Origin: Elusimicrobiaceae bacterium
Lineage (GTDB): Bacteria; Elusimicrobiota; Elusimicrobia; Elusimicrobiales; Elusimicrobiaceae
Length of the DNA: 36,737 nt
Assembly: GCA_017646765.1 (NCBI GenBank)
Contig: JAGCMD010000094.1
Span: 1-36,737, forward strand
Direction of reading: 5' to 3'
The notes beneath the pieces were generated by a model, which searched no databases, had not been told where the DNA came from, and saw only the letters and a program-made list of their open reading frames with translations. Position 1 is the stretch's first letter. The number at the start of each line of letters is the position of its first letter. Below are positions 1 to 7,596 of the stretch, piece by piece. Position numbers and translations under genes: made by a program.

Positions 1-2
1 CC

Positions 3-422
3 ACGGAAGCTTTGACCAATATCCGAGCCATTAATGCGGCCGTCCAAGCCTATGCCCTCGGACATTCCGGAGATGCCGACACTTGCCCCGCTTCCTTTAA
101 AAAGATATCCGTTTCCATCCCGGGTACGTATAATGCAAACCATACGATATTAACCACTAAAAATTTTGAATATAGGCTTAATGGTGTTACGTTGGACAGC
201 GAGCGTGGTTGCTACGATGTGGCCGGAACCGATTGCGCCGGCGTTACGGCCAAGCGGTTGGGCGGAACGAAATACGATTATATTCTTTGGAACAAAGACC
301 ACCGCTGTGGAACCACGAGGGATGGCATAGGGTCGTTCTGTTATAGCGCGACGGGCAGCTGTGAAGTGTTAGAATCAATGCCCAATATTTATAAAGTTGA
401 TCTCGCACCGTATTCTGAGTAG
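3..422 (+). CDS. Type IV pilin-like protein, 3' part (cut by the window edge)
   Basis: The reading frame is open to the left edge. The first in-frame TTG at 12 is probably internal, because coding sequence continues upstream of it. The visible 139 residues lack the prepilin N-terminus (G/FTLxE and the hydrophobic helix), which should lie outside the window. What remains looks like the globular C-terminal half of the pilin-like proteins elsewhere in this window: an amphipathic helix (NIRAINAAVQAYA), then a Cys-containing beta region with Cys pairs such as those near GCYDVAGTDC and RCGTTRDGIGSFC. Pilins of this class are exported, processed by prepilin peptidase and assembled into type IV pili or type II secretion pseudopili. 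The stop overlaps the Shine-Dalgarno sequence of the next gene, so the two are probably co-transcribed. The pilin call rests on composition and context. Confidence 0.6.
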   Translation, partial: TEALTNIRAINAAVQAYALGHSGDADTCPASFKKISVSIPGTYNANHTILTTKNFEYRLNGVTLDSERGCYDVAGTDCAGVTAKRLGGTKYDYILWNKDHRCGTTRDGIGSFCYSATGSCEVLESMPNIYKVDLAPYSE

Positions 423-432
423 GAGGTTTGTT

Positions 433-1014
433 ATGAAAAAAATAATTTTACTTAGCTGGTTGTTCTTGCCGGGGGCGTTATCGGCGGAGACGTTGGCCCG
501 TATGACTACATTTTTCCCTACGCCTTATGTGGCGTATAGCCGGGTGGGGGGTAAATCGCTACTTGTTGGCACGACGTATGGTTCGCCCAAGTTAACATTG
601 GGAACTTCAGCGCTGACAACAACAGGAGAGATATTTAAAATACCTAATTATGGGGCCCTGAAATTGCAAAAAGGAACTTTAAATTTAATAGGGAAGAATG
701 CCGAAGCCGCTGCGCCGCTTTACAATGTCAATATCGCCGGCGCGGTTACGTTGGGAACTGCGGCGAACGGGGGGCTTGCCCAATTATTTTTTGGTAACCT
801 GCGGGTAGAGCAGGAAAGTAATTCTCTTAAAGCAGCCAGCGTACAGGCTGCCTCTGCCATTATTGGAGAATTAAAATTGTTTGGCAAAGTTTTTCCCAGT
901 TGCGCTGCTAAGTTTGGGAGTAATGTACAAGGTCAGATATCTTGGGAGTCTGTACAATTAAGCGGTGCAGCTTCAGCCTATAACTATTTAGTTTGTGAGC
1001 AGCGGACGAATTAA
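433..1014 (+). CDS. Secreted protein of unknown function, downstream of a pilin gene
   Basis: This is a 193-residue protein with a Sec signal peptide (MKKIILLSWLFLPGALSA, cleavage after SA). The start at 433 is chosen because AGGAGG lies at 421-426 with good spacing. An in-frame ATG at 397 lies inside the upstream gene and would bury the signal peptide. The mature part begins ETLARMTTFFPTPYVAYSRV and continues as a Gly/Ala/Thr-rich, beta-type sequence (LTLGTSALTTTG, GAVTLGTAANGG) with a Cys near FPSCAAKFG and another near the C-terminus. No enzyme motif is visible. Its place behind a pilin gene, with which it shares transcription, suggests a pilus-associated or cell-surface protein such as a minor tip component or adhesin. 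That is an inference, and I do not recognise the family. Confidence 0.75.
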   Translation: MKKIILLSWLFLPGALSAETLARMTTFFPTPYVAYSRVGGKSLLVGTTYGSPKLTLGTSALTTTGEIFKIPNYGALKLQKGTLNLIGKNAEAAAPLYNVNIAGAVTLGTAANGGLAQLFFGNLRVEQESNSLKAASVQAASAIIGELKLFGKVFPSCAAKFGSNVQGQISWESVQLSGAASAYNYLVCEQRTN

Positions 1015-1050
1015 CATTGCTCACGGAGTTTTTAGGTCGGCTTATCTTGC

Positions 1051-1086
1051 GTAGCCTTGCGTGCTTACTGCGCAAGGCTACATTTT
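1051..1086. terminator. Hairpin terminator between convergent genes
   Basis: A perfect 11-bp stem pairs 1051-1061 with 1071-1081 around a 9-nt loop. A short T-run (1083-1086) follows on the plus strand. The stem includes the stop codon of lptB on the minus strand (1078-1080). It probably ends the plus-strand pilin/secreted-protein transcript; its efficiency for the lptB transcript is uncertain. Confidence 0.55.
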
Positions 1087-1797
1087 AAAATCTTCTCCGA
1101 GGTATAACCGGCGGGCATTGGTATCGGTCAGCAGGGTGTTTTGGTCGCCCTCTACTAAGATTTTTCCATCATAAATCAAATACGCCCGTTCGGTTAGCGG
1201 TAATGTTTCGCGTACGTTGTGGTCGGTAATTAACACACCGATACCTTTGTCTTTAAGTTTAAAAATCATTTGGCGCAAGTCGGCCACCGTAATCGGGTCA
1301 ATGCCGACAAACGGCTCATCCAGCAAAATGATTTTGGGATTGCTTATCATGCAGCGGGCAATTTCCATACGGCGTTTTTCTCCGCCCGATAACGTCCACG
1401 CTTTTTGTTTGGCCAGTTTAGTGAGTCCGAACTCATTTAATAATTCATCTACGCGTCTTTTTTGAGTCGGTTTGTCATCACAAATGCGTTCCAACACGGC
1501 CCGTAAATTTTCTTCTACGGTTAACCCTTTAAACAACGTAGGTTCTTGGGCTAAATAGCCAAGCCCATGGCGAGCCCGTTCGTACATAGGCAGAGCCGTT
1601 ACGTCGTTGTCGTCAATAAAAACATGCCCGCCGGTGGGGCGGATAAAACCTACCATCATATAAAACGACGTGGTTTTGCCGGCTCCGTTAGGGCCTAACA
1701 GACCGACGATTTCTCCGGAGCGGACATGAATATCCACGCCTTTAACTACCATACGGTCTTTGTATACTTTGATAATTTTTTCGCTGCGCAGTTGCAT
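1078..1797 (-). CDS. lptB: LPS export ABC transporter ATP-binding protein LptB
   Basis: This 239-residue ABC ATPase powers extraction of LPS from the inner membrane in the LptB2FGC complex. Visible motifs are Walker A GPNGAGKT (35-42), Q-loop Gln84 in YLAQEP, the signature LSGGEKRR (136-143), Walker B IILLDE (156-161) and switch His193 in ITDHNVRET. Length and the LAQEPTLFKGLTVEENL segment are typical of LptB rather than other small ABC ATPases. It is the last gene of the kdsA-lptC-lptA-lptB operon and starts 8 nt after the lptA stop, supporting the LPS assignment. The permease genes lptF and lptG are not in the window. Confidence 0.95.
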   Translation of the reverse strand: MQLRSEKIIKVYKDRMVVKGVDIHVRSGEIVGLLGPNGAGKTTSFYMMVGFIRPTGGHVFIDDNDVTALPMYERARHGLGYLAQEPTLFKGLTVEENLRAVLERICDDKPTQKRRVDELLNEFGLTKLAKQKAWTLSGGEKRRMEIARCMISNPKIILLDEPFVGIDPITVADLRQMIFKLKDKGIGVLITDHNVRETLPLTERAYLIYDGKILVEGDQNTLLTDTNARRLYLGEDFKM

Positions 1798-1805
1798 AAA
1801 TCCTC

Positions 1806-2711
1806 TTAAAACTTTTCATTAAATTTAGAATCGTTAATTTGGGGAGAAACAAACCACCCTTGTACTTGCCCGTCTAAATGAATTTGTTTTCCTTCGGCAT
1901 CCGCCGTTATTTCGTCGGCAATCACCGCGAAGGTTCCTTGTTCCGTTGCGCCATACGTTAGCGGTCGCGCACCGTAAGCGTGAGAAAGATTATTTTGACG
2001 GTCATAAACCAGCGTGTCGGCTACCAAGGTGCGTTTCCCGTCGGTAACGGTGGCTTCTCCTTCCGCTAAAACATATTCTTGCAGTTGTTTAAGCGTAATT
2101 TTTTGGGCTGTAATAATTTGGGTTCCTTGCTCGGTCGGACGTTCTATCCGTACATTTTTTTCTAAGACATAAATTTTTTGATTTAGATCAAAATAAATAT
2201 TTTGTGCAAAAGCGGTTACCAACTGCCCTTTTTCGTTACGGTAAACCAATTCGGCCGGTTTTTTGCGCGTACCGAAGAGGTCTCCCTTTTGGGTTTTGTA
2301 GTTGTATGAGCCGTGGTCTGCCCGGGCCTGATAAAAAGAAGTGTCGGGATTGTTTTGGCGTAAAAACACATTGCCGCGGGCTGTAAATGTGTGGCGGGCC
2401 CGGTCGGAAAGGGCATAATCGGCGCGGAAGATATAGGTGCCGTTGTCATAAGACACATGCCCGGAAAATTCTTCTTGCTGTTTGTCTTTATAAATTACCC
2501 AGTTGTCACTTTGGATAAGCCCTCCCAGCGCAGAAGGAATTTCGTTAGCGGAAAGTTTTTTGGGAGCGAGCGATTTTTTGGCTTGCGTGACAACCGGTTT
2601 GGGTTCAATCGGCGGCAGCGCCGGACCTTCTAGGCGGGCCGTGCGGCACGCGCTGTTTAAAAACAGACTTAGCAAAAGAAGTGAAAACGGAACGAAAGAG
2701 GATGATTTCAT
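1806..2711 (-). CDS. lptA: LptA/OstA-like LPS transport lipoprotein
   Basis: A 301-residue exported protein. The N-terminus has a hydrophobic signal and a possible lipobox ending at Cys22 (LNSAC), so it may be lipid-anchored. Asn at -3 is unusual for a lipobox. The rest is rich in beta-strand repeats of the OstA/LptA type (ADHGSYNYKTQKGDLFG, VTDGKRTLVADTLVYDRQNN, FAVIADEITADAEGKQIHLDGQV). In this fold, strands form a V-shaped jellyroll groove that carries LPS across the periplasm. At about 300 residues it is longer than the roughly 185-residue E. coli LptA, suggesting more jellyroll turns. It overlaps lptC by 4 nt (ATGA) and is followed by lptB, so translational coupling is likely. An alternative is a general OstA-family organic solvent tolerance protein. 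Confidence 0.85.
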   Translation of the reverse strand: MKSSSFVPFSLLLLSLFLNSACRTARLEGPALPPIEPKPVVTQAKKSLAPKKLSANEIPSALGGLIQSDNWVIYKDKQQEEFSGHVSYDNGTYIFRADYALSDRARHTFTARGNVFLRQNNPDTSFYQARADHGSYNYKTQKGDLFGTRKKPAELVYRNEKGQLVTAFAQNIYFDLNQKIYVLEKNVRIERPTEQGTQIITAQKITLKQLQEYVLAEGEATVTDGKRTLVADTLVYDRQNNLSHAYGARPLTYGATEQGTFAVIADEITADAEGKQIHLDGQVQGWFVSPQINDSKFNEKF

Positions 2712-3241
2712 GGGTGCGTTGTCAATTCACGCTTGTCTTGCGGCAAACGCGTGGTTTGGTTTTTTAATTCAATTTTCGTCAGTTTAGAATCGGTTTCTAT
2801 CCCGCCGCGGGCGATTGTTTTAGCGCTGCCGCGGGTAATGATTGTTTTCTGGTCAGACCAGGCGCGGTCTGCATCAATGTCGTAAAAAAAGCGCGGCGCG
2901 GTGATTACGGTTTGTTCGGAAAGTGAATTGATTTGTGCATTTCCTTCTACCGTAACCCGCTTGTTTCCGTAGTCAAAAATGCCGGTGTCTCCGGTAATGC
3001 GGGCGCTGTCTTGACCGTTTTGTTTAAGTAGCAAAATAGGATTTTTTAATGTGGCGTTGGTTAAATCGGCAAAGTCTACCGCCTGGGCAGTTAAGAGCCA
3101 TTGCTGTTGGTTGCCTTTAGATTCAAAGATGGATACTTGGCTGGCGATTTGCGCTCCGTTGTTATCATCCGGTGAAAAATTTTCCTTTTTAGCACAGGCA
3201 ATGATTAGCAATAGGCATGAAAGAATAAAAAATTTTTTCAT
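2708..3241 (-). CDS. lptC: LptC-like LPS export lipoprotein
   Basis: A 177-residue protein. The N-terminus MKKFFILSCLLLIIACAKK carries a signal peptide with a lipobox (LIIAC), predicting a lipid anchor where E. coli LptC has a transmembrane helix. The remainder has the LptC-type beta pattern (ASQVSIFESKGNQQQW, ALLLKQNG-like strands, FDYGNKRVTVEGNAQI, FFYDIDADRAWSDQ). LptC bridges LptB2FG in the inner membrane to periplasmic LptA. Its start overlaps the stop of the 64-aa membrane protein gene by 4 nt and its stop overlaps lptA by 4 nt, indicating an operon. The call rests on the strand pattern, the anchor and the neighbours. Confidence 0.8.
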   Translation of the reverse strand: MKKFFILSCLLLIIACAKKENFSPDDNNGAQIASQVSIFESKGNQQQWLLTAQAVDFADLTNATLKNPILLLKQNGQDSARITGDTGIFDYGNKRVTVEGNAQINSLSEQTVITAPRFFYDIDADRAWSDQKTIITRGSAKTIARGGIETDSKLTKIELKNQTTRLPQDKRELTTHP

Positions 3242-3432
3242 TTATTTTCTTCCTGACTTAAGGATTGTTCCCACTGGGTAGGCGTAACCGGTGTATACCG
3301 TTGATACGGCGCCGGGAGCCTGTCTGTTATGTACCACAAGGCCGCCAAGGCTACCGAGCAAAACACCAAACACAGTATAACTGTTTTGACGTGCCACATA
3401 AAAGAAGGCGTCCAAGCGGAGTTTGTTGTCAT
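3238..3432 (-). CDS. Small single-pass membrane protein in the LPS operon
   Basis: A 64-residue protein with one clear hydrophobic helix (about residues 14-38, HVKTVILCLVFCSVALAALW) and a polar, Pro-rich C-terminal tail (RLPAPYQRYTPVTPTQWEQS). The gene starts 2 nt after kdsA and overlaps lptC by 4 nt, so it is embedded in the LPS operon and is very likely real despite its size. In many Gram-negatives the kdsC phosphatase sits near this position, but this protein is far too small to be that enzyme. I do not recognise the family. A small accessory subunit of the Lpt system is a reasonable guess, not shown by sequence. Confidence 0.75.
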   Translation of the reverse strand: MTTNSAWTPSFMWHVKTVILCLVFCSVALAALWYITDRLPAPYQRYTPVTPTQWEQSLSQEENK

Positions 3433-3434
3433 AG

Positions 3435-4262
3435 TTATTTAAAATGCTTTACTACCGCATCAATTTGGCACAACCGGCCCGCCATTTGAGCGGCTAATTT
3501 ATAATCAAGGGAATTGGGGCCATCGGATAAAGCTTTTTCCGGTGTTGGGTGTGCTTCAAAAAACACACCTGCAATTCCGAGTGCCACCGCTGCTTTAGCC
3601 AGCACAGGTGCCATTTGGCGGTTTCCGCCGGTGCTTGTGCCCAATGCACCGGGCTGTTGTACCGAGTGGGTGGCGTCAAAAATAACCGGATATCCGAATT
3701 GTTTCATAATTTCCAGCGAGCGCATATCCACTACCAAATCGCCATACCCAAAACTGGCCCCGCGTTCGGTGAGCAAAATCCGGCGGTTGCCGCGGGATTC
3801 TATTTTTTTAATAACTTGTTCCATCGCACCGGGGGCCAAAAATTGACCTTTTTTAACGTTGATAACTTTGCCGGTATCGGCACAGGCCAATAATAAATCG
3901 GTCTGGCGGCACAGAAAGGCCGGTATTTGCAAAATATCAGCCACTTGGGCGGCATCTTGCGCTTGCCAAGGTTCATGTACGTCCACCAGTACGGGCAGCC
4001 CGGTTAGTTTTTTGGCTTTTTCTAAAATGGCTAATCCCTTGGCCAGCCCCGGTCCGCGGTAAGCAGTAACCGAAGTGCGGTTGGCCTTGTCAAAAGAGGC
4101 TTTTAAAATAAAGGGATGCTTGGTCTTAATTAAAATTTGTTTTAATTTCTTAGCGGTATCTAAGTATGCTTTTTCGTTTTCAATGACGCATGGCCCGGCT
4201 ATAAACGATAGCGGGCGATTGTTAGAAATAAGATAATTCCCTATTTTAATAGTCTTTTGCAT
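3435..4262 (-). CDS. kdsA: 3-deoxy-D-manno-octulosonate 8-phosphate synthase KdsA
   Basis: A 275-residue TIM-barrel enzyme that condenses phosphoenolpyruvate with arabinose 5-phosphate to give Kdo 8-phosphate, the first committed step to the LPS inner-core sugar. Visible motifs are AGPCVIE (22-28), the substrate loop KASFDKANRTS, the ATHSVQQPG metal/PEP region and the C-terminal FFEAHPTPEKALSDGPNS. Cys25 in AGPC occupies the position that is Asn in the metal-independent E. coli enzyme and Cys in the metal-dependent Aquifex class, so this enzyme probably needs a divalent metal. It is the first gene of the LPS operon. There is no clear Shine-Dalgarno sequence. TATCAT lies 7 nt upstream of the ATG, so the mRNA may have a very short leader or none. 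Confidence 0.96.
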   Translation of the reverse strand: MQKTIKIGNYLISNNRPLSFIAGPCVIENEKAYLDTAKKLKQILIKTKHPFILKASFDKANRTSVTAYRGPGLAKGLAILEKAKKLTGLPVLVDVHEPWQAQDAAQVADILQIPAFLCRQTDLLLACADTGKVINVKKGQFLAPGAMEQVIKKIESRGNRRILLTERGASFGYGDLVVDMRSLEIMKQFGYPVIFDATHSVQQPGALGTSTGGNRQMAPVLAKAAVALGIAGVFFEAHPTPEKALSDGPNSLDYKLAAQMAGRLCQIDAVVKHFK

Positions 4263-4279
4263 ATATCAAATATGATAGC

Positions 4280-4307
4280 AAATTTTACATTTTTTCTATA
4301 GTTGTGC
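4280..4307 (-). promoter_or_regulatory. Candidate promoter of the kdsA-lpt operon
   Basis: Read on the minus strand, TTGCAC (4302-4307) is separated by 16 bp from TAAAAT (4280-4285). A second -10-like hexamer, TATCAT (4270-4275), lies nearer the ATG. Either could drive the operon; the leader would be about 10 nt or absent. Confidence 0.45.
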
Positions 4308-4321
4308 AAATAGAGAAAAAC

Positions 4322-4350
4322 TTGTTTTTATGCGGTGTATTTTATACCAT
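4322..4350 (+). promoter_or_regulatory. Candidate promoter of the 4379 pilin gene
   Basis: TTGTTT (4322-4327) lies 17 bp before TACCAT (4345-4350). A strong Shine-Dalgarno AAGGAGG (4368-4374) follows before the ATG at 4379. The promoter is divergent from the kdsA promoter, sharing a 116-bp intergenic region. Confidence 0.4.
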
Positions 4351-4378
4351 AGATTAAGGCTTTTTTTAAGGAGGTTCT

Positions 4379-4864
4379 ATGCAAAAAGGTTTTACGTTGG
4401 TGGAAGTATTGGTCGTAGTACTGATTATTGGAATTTTGGCGGCGGTAGCGTTGCCGCAATACGAAGGGGCTATGGAGCGTGCCCGGTTGACGGAGGCATT
4501 AAAAAACGGCCGCACACTTGTGGATAGTATGAACCGGGCGTTGGTGGAACGGCCGGATGAGCTGCCTAATACAAACAATTCGTTAGATGTAAAAATCGGC
4601 GGCGGAGTATGGAACGAGGCGGGTAATATTTACTCCACGCCGAACGCTACGGAGCCTAATTTTACGTACAATATTAGCTCCGGAGATTATGTGTTGATTA
4701 CCCGGGATTTGGGCGATGGCGAATTTTATAAATTATATATGCATAACAGCGGCAGCACGGATGCCGATAAGTTACAGTGCGATTATGCCGGGGAAGACGG
4801 CGAGCGGATTTGCAAATCACTGGTGCCGCAAGGTTTTGAAATGCTGGCTGCCGGCGGTGAATGA
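4379..4864 (+). CDS. Type IV pilin-like protein (prepilin)
   Basis: A 161-residue prepilin. The N-terminus MQKGFTLVEVLVVVLIIGILAAVALPQY has a very short basic leader, prepilin peptidase cleavage after Gly4, the conserved Glu at mature position 5 and the hydrophobic assembly helix. The helix continues as an amphipathic segment (YEGAMERARLTEALKNGRTLVD). The C-terminal globular region contains a Cys pair (LQCDYAGEDGERIC) that could form the pilin D-loop disulfide. Such proteins polymerise into type IV pili or pseudopili at the inner membrane. The gene is monocistronic with a strong Shine-Dalgarno sequence and a hairpin 26 nt downstream. It is one of four pilin-like genes scattered through the window, so which is the major pilin cannot be told. 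Confidence 0.93.
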   Translation: MQKGFTLVEVLVVVLIIGILAAVALPQYEGAMERARLTEALKNGRTLVDSMNRALVERPDELPNTNNSLDVKIGGGVWNEAGNIYSTPNATEPNFTYNISSGDYVLITRDLGDGEFYKLYMHNSGSTDADKLQCDYAGEDGERICKSLVPQGFEMLAAGGE

Positions 4865-4889
4865 GCGTAAAATTTTTGAGCATTGAAAA

Positions 4890-4922
4890 CACAGCCGGCA
4901 GCTTGTTTTGCTGCCGGCTGTG
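4890..4922. terminator. Strong hairpin between convergent genes
   Basis: A perfect 13-bp GC-rich stem pairs 4890-4902 with 4910-4922 around the loop TTGTTTT. There is no long T-tract on either side. Its position between the pilin (+) and the glycosyltransferase (-) supports a bidirectional terminator role. Confidence 0.6.
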
Positions 4923-4958
4923 CTATGTTTACCAAGTTCGCAATTTGTGGGGCAAGCG

Positions 4959-5723
4959 TTAATCCCATTTTTTACGTTCCCACAAATACCACAGTTTCAT
5001 ATATTTAACAAATACATAAAACCCGGCAAAAGCGGCCCAAATAAGCCCGCGCATCCCGTCTAAAAACCCCAACTGGAAGATATAGCGCCGCACAAATTCA
5101 AACGGAACGGTGAGCAGTACCCGCAACAGATTAACATGGCGCCCGTTATTAAACATTTGCTCGGCGGCTAAGGTGGTGTATTTATTAAACTTATTAAAAT
5201 AAGTTTCAATATCTTTGTAGGGGTGGTGCACAAAAACATTTTTTAACCGGGCGGTTTTTCCTTCCACACATAATTTTTCGTGTACCAGCCCTCCTTTAAA
5301 GCAGGCTTTAGAGGTGCGCACCAACCGTAGGAGATATTCTTTTTTAATACCGCTGTGGCGCATGTGCTTGCCCAAGAAATCGTTAACGCGGGTCAGTTCG
5401 TATCCGTCTATTTCGTTGGATGTAACGGCTTGTTTAATTTCCTCGGCCAGTTCGGGGGTAAGGGTTTCATCGGCGTCTAAAGACAATGCCCAGTCGGACG
5501 TTACTTTAGATAACGCAACGTTTTTTTGTTGGGTAAAACCTTCAAAAGAGTGGTTGTAAATAATCGCACCCAAATTGCGCGCGATAGCGGTGGTTCTATC
5601 CGTAGAATTACTGTCCACCACTATGATTTCGTGCACCAACGGTTTAGCGCTCAAAATACATTTGGCGAGGTGTTCGGCCTCGTTTTTAGTAATGATGAAT
5701 AAAGAAATACGGTTCGCGGTCAT
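4959..5723 (-). CDS. Family 2 glycosyltransferase, WaaE/KdtX-like
   Basis: A 254-residue GT-A glycosyltransferase. Motifs are the start strand ISLFIITKNEAEHLAKC, the nucleotide-binding VVDSNSTDRT and the metal-binding DAD (83-85) within SLDADE. The C-terminal half has VHEKLCVEGKTARLKNVFVHHPYKD and an amphipathic or hydrophobic tail (RYIFQLGFLDGMRGLIWAAFAGFYVFVKY). This arrangement matches the WaaE/KdtX group, which add a glucose to the LPS inner core, so a role in core oligosaccharide synthesis on the inner-membrane face is likely. It is the last gene of the eight-gene minus-strand run, starting 4 nt after the rlmB stop, with no clear Shine-Dalgarno sequence, so it is probably translationally coupled. 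The acceptor sugar is inferred. Confidence 0.85.
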   Translation of the reverse strand: MTANRISLFIITKNEAEHLAKCILSAKPLVHEIIVVDSNSTDRTTAIARNLGAIIYNHSFEGFTQQKNVALSKVTSDWALSLDADETLTPELAEEIKQAVTSNEIDGYELTRVNDFLGKHMRHSGIKKEYLLRLVRTSKACFKGGLVHEKLCVEGKTARLKNVFVHHPYKDIETYFNKFNKYTTLAAEQMFNNGRHVNLLRVLLTVPFEFVRRYIFQLGFLDGMRGLIWAAFAGFYVFVKYMKLWYLWERKKWD

Positions 5724-5727
5724 AGCG

Positions 5728-6474
5728 TTATTTTTGCACTTTGGCCATCATGTCATACATAATAATGCTGGCCGCGGCAGATGCGTTCAAACTTTCCACG
5801 CCGCCTTTTTGCGGGATGGAAATAATCTCATCACAATTTTCGGCTGTTTTTTCGCGGATGCCAAATCCTTCCGAGCCGATAACCAACACCGCCGGAGAAG
5901 CATATTCCATTTTAGTAATGGGTCTGCCGGCCATATCGGCGCCGTATATCCAAAAACCTTCTTCTTTTAAATCATTTAGTGCCGCGGACAGATTAGCCAC
6001 TTCCACGATGTTAATGTTTTCAATTGCGCCGCAGGCTACTTTATAAACGGCCGGTGTGATACCGACGGTGCGTCGGTTGGGTAAAATAATCGTGGAAAAA
6101 CCTAAACACGCCGCACTGCGGATAATCGCGCCCAAATTTTGCGGGTCGGTCATTTCATCTACGGCCAGCCACAGATCTTTTTTATTCCCGTCACTTTCGT
6201 AGATAGCATTAGATAATTTCATCAGCTTAACGGGTTGTATTTTGGCCATAATGCCTTGGTGGTTGGCGTTACGGGTTAAGCGGTCTAACGTTTTATTATC
6301 AATGCGGTCAATTTTTACATTGGCGCGTTTAGCCAGGCGTATGATATCTTCAATAGCGCGGTGGCCGGCTTTAGAATCGGATACGTAAAGCTGGGTAACG
6401 TTGCGCTTTTTGCTGCGCAGGGCCTCTTGCACCGGATGAATACCGTAAATAATATCTAAATTGTTTTCGTTCAT
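5728..6474 (-). CDS. rlmB: TrmH/SpoU-family rRNA 2'-O-methyltransferase RlmB
   Basis: A 248-residue protein of the RlmB type, which methylates the 2'-OH of a conserved guanosine in 23S rRNA using S-adenosylmethionine. The N-terminal substrate-binding domain begins IIYGIHPVQEALRS. The SPOUT catalytic domain has the three family motifs: DPQNLGAIIRSAACLG, VLVIGSEGFGI and ESLNASAAASI, the last two forming the trefoil-knot SAM pocket. Length is typical for RlmB. AGAGG lies just upstream of the ATG. It sits 10 nt after pfkA and 4 nt before the glycosyltransferase, so it is part of the long minus-strand operon. A related TrmH-family enzyme with another rRNA target cannot be fully excluded. Confidence 0.9.
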   Translation of the reverse strand: MNENNLDIIYGIHPVQEALRSKKRNVTQLYVSDSKAGHRAIEDIIRLAKRANVKIDRIDNKTLDRLTRNANHQGIMAKIQPVKLMKLSNAIYESDGNKKDLWLAVDEMTDPQNLGAIIRSAACLGFSTIILPNRRTVGITPAVYKVACGAIENINIVEVANLSAALNDLKEEGFWIYGADMAGRPITKMEYASPAVLVIGSEGFGIREKTAENCDEIISIPQKGGVESLNASAAASIIMYDMMAKVQK

Positions 6475-6483
6475 AAGAACCTC

Positions 6484-7584
6484 TTAACCGATTTCGCTGG
6501 AGCCGAAACTCATGCCTACTTCCAACGCTGCTTTTACTTCCGCGCCGTGCGGATCTACGCGTTTTAGCTTGGCGATGGCATCGGAAATTTTAACTTCATC
6601 CATACCAAAGTTATGGAAAGCCGCCATATAGCCGAATTTCCCTTCCATAATCATATCCAAGGCTTTTGCGCCGTACAAAGTGGAAAGCCAGCGGTCAAAA
6701 GCAGTAGGTGTACCGCCGCGTTGGGTATGGCCTAAAATGCAAGCGCGGGATTCAATGCCGGTTTTCGTCTCAATCATATCGCTTAATCGGTTGGCAATCC
6801 CGCCTAAGCGGATCGCGTCGGTGCTGCCGGCTACCGTGCGTGCGACGGCTTGTTCCCCTTGTTCGTTTTTGGCGCCTTCCGCGGCCACGACAATGCTGAA
6901 GTTTTTACCTTTGGCCTTACGATTTAGAATATAGTTAACGATTACTTCGTCGTTATACGGAATTTCCGGGATGAGCACGACGTCGCCCCCACCTGCAATC
7001 GCCGAGCGCAACGCAATCCAACCGGCGTAGCGGCCCATGGTTTCTACAATCATCACGCGGTGGTGGCTTTGGGCCGTGGTGTGCAAACGGTCAATGGCTT
7101 CGGTCGCAATGTGTAAAGCGGAATCAAAGCCGAAAGTTTGGTCGGTGGCGGATAAATCGTTATCAATGGTTTTAGGTACGGCGACGATAGGCATACCCAT
7201 TTCCACAAACTGTTGAGACATATGAAGCGTACCATCTCCGCCGATAGTGATAAGTGCGTCTAACATATTGGCTTTGAAATTATGCATTACGACGCTAGAC
7301 ATATCCCGCGGCTTTTCCGGCGTACCGAAGGGCGGCAAGGTATATTTAAACGGGTTGGCGATATTGCTGGAACCCAAAATGGTTCCGCCTCTTGTTAAAA
7401 TGCCGGAGACGGTGTCCGGCGTAATGGGGATGATTTCGTTGCGTACCAGACCGTCAAAACCATTTTTAAAACCGATTACTTCTAACCCGCGAGAAAGCGC
7501 GTTTTTTGCAGCGGCGCGTACCACTGCATTTAGCCCGGGGCAATCTCCGCCGGCGGTTAAAATTCCAATACGTTTAATAGTCAT
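6484..7584 (-). CDS. pfkA: 6-phosphofructokinase
   Basis: A 366-residue phosphofructokinase that phosphorylates fructose 6-phosphate in glycolysis. Motifs are the N-terminal GILTAGGDCPGLNAVVRA, GGTILGSSN, the phosphoryl-donor site GGDGT (about 114-118), PKTIDND (about 135-141), MGRYAGWIAL and the sugar-phosphate site GHTQRGGTPTAFDR. Gly in GGDGT indicates an ATP donor; pyrophosphate-dependent enzymes usually have Asp at that position. Lys in PKTIDND is common in the PPi group and in a mixed-type ATP group, so ATP is favoured but PPi use is not ruled out. A Shine-Dalgarno-like GAGGA precedes the ATG. It lies 12 nt downstream of ispH in the same operon. Confidence 0.94.
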   Translation of the reverse strand: MTIKRIGILTAGGDCPGLNAVVRAAAKNALSRGLEVIGFKNGFDGLVRNEIIPITPDTVSGILTRGGTILGSSNIANPFKYTLPPFGTPEKPRDMSSVVMHNFKANMLDALITIGGDGTLHMSQQFVEMGMPIVAVPKTIDNDLSATDQTFGFDSALHIATEAIDRLHTTAQSHHRVMIVETMGRYAGWIALRSAIAGGGDVVLIPEIPYNDEVIVNYILNRKAKGKNFSIVVAAEGAKNEQGEQAVARTVAGSTDAIRLGGIANRLSDMIETKTGIESRACILGHTQRGGTPTAFDRWLSTLYGAKALDMIMEGKFGYMAAFHNFGMDEVKISDAIAKLKRVDPHGAEVKAALEVGMSFGSSEIG

Positions 7585-7596
7585 AAGTTTCCTCGT

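Noticed and set aside
397-432. Earlier ATG (397) for the secreted protein
   Set aside because: It lies inside the pilin frame and would place the signal peptide internally; the ATG at 433 has AGGAGG at the right distance.
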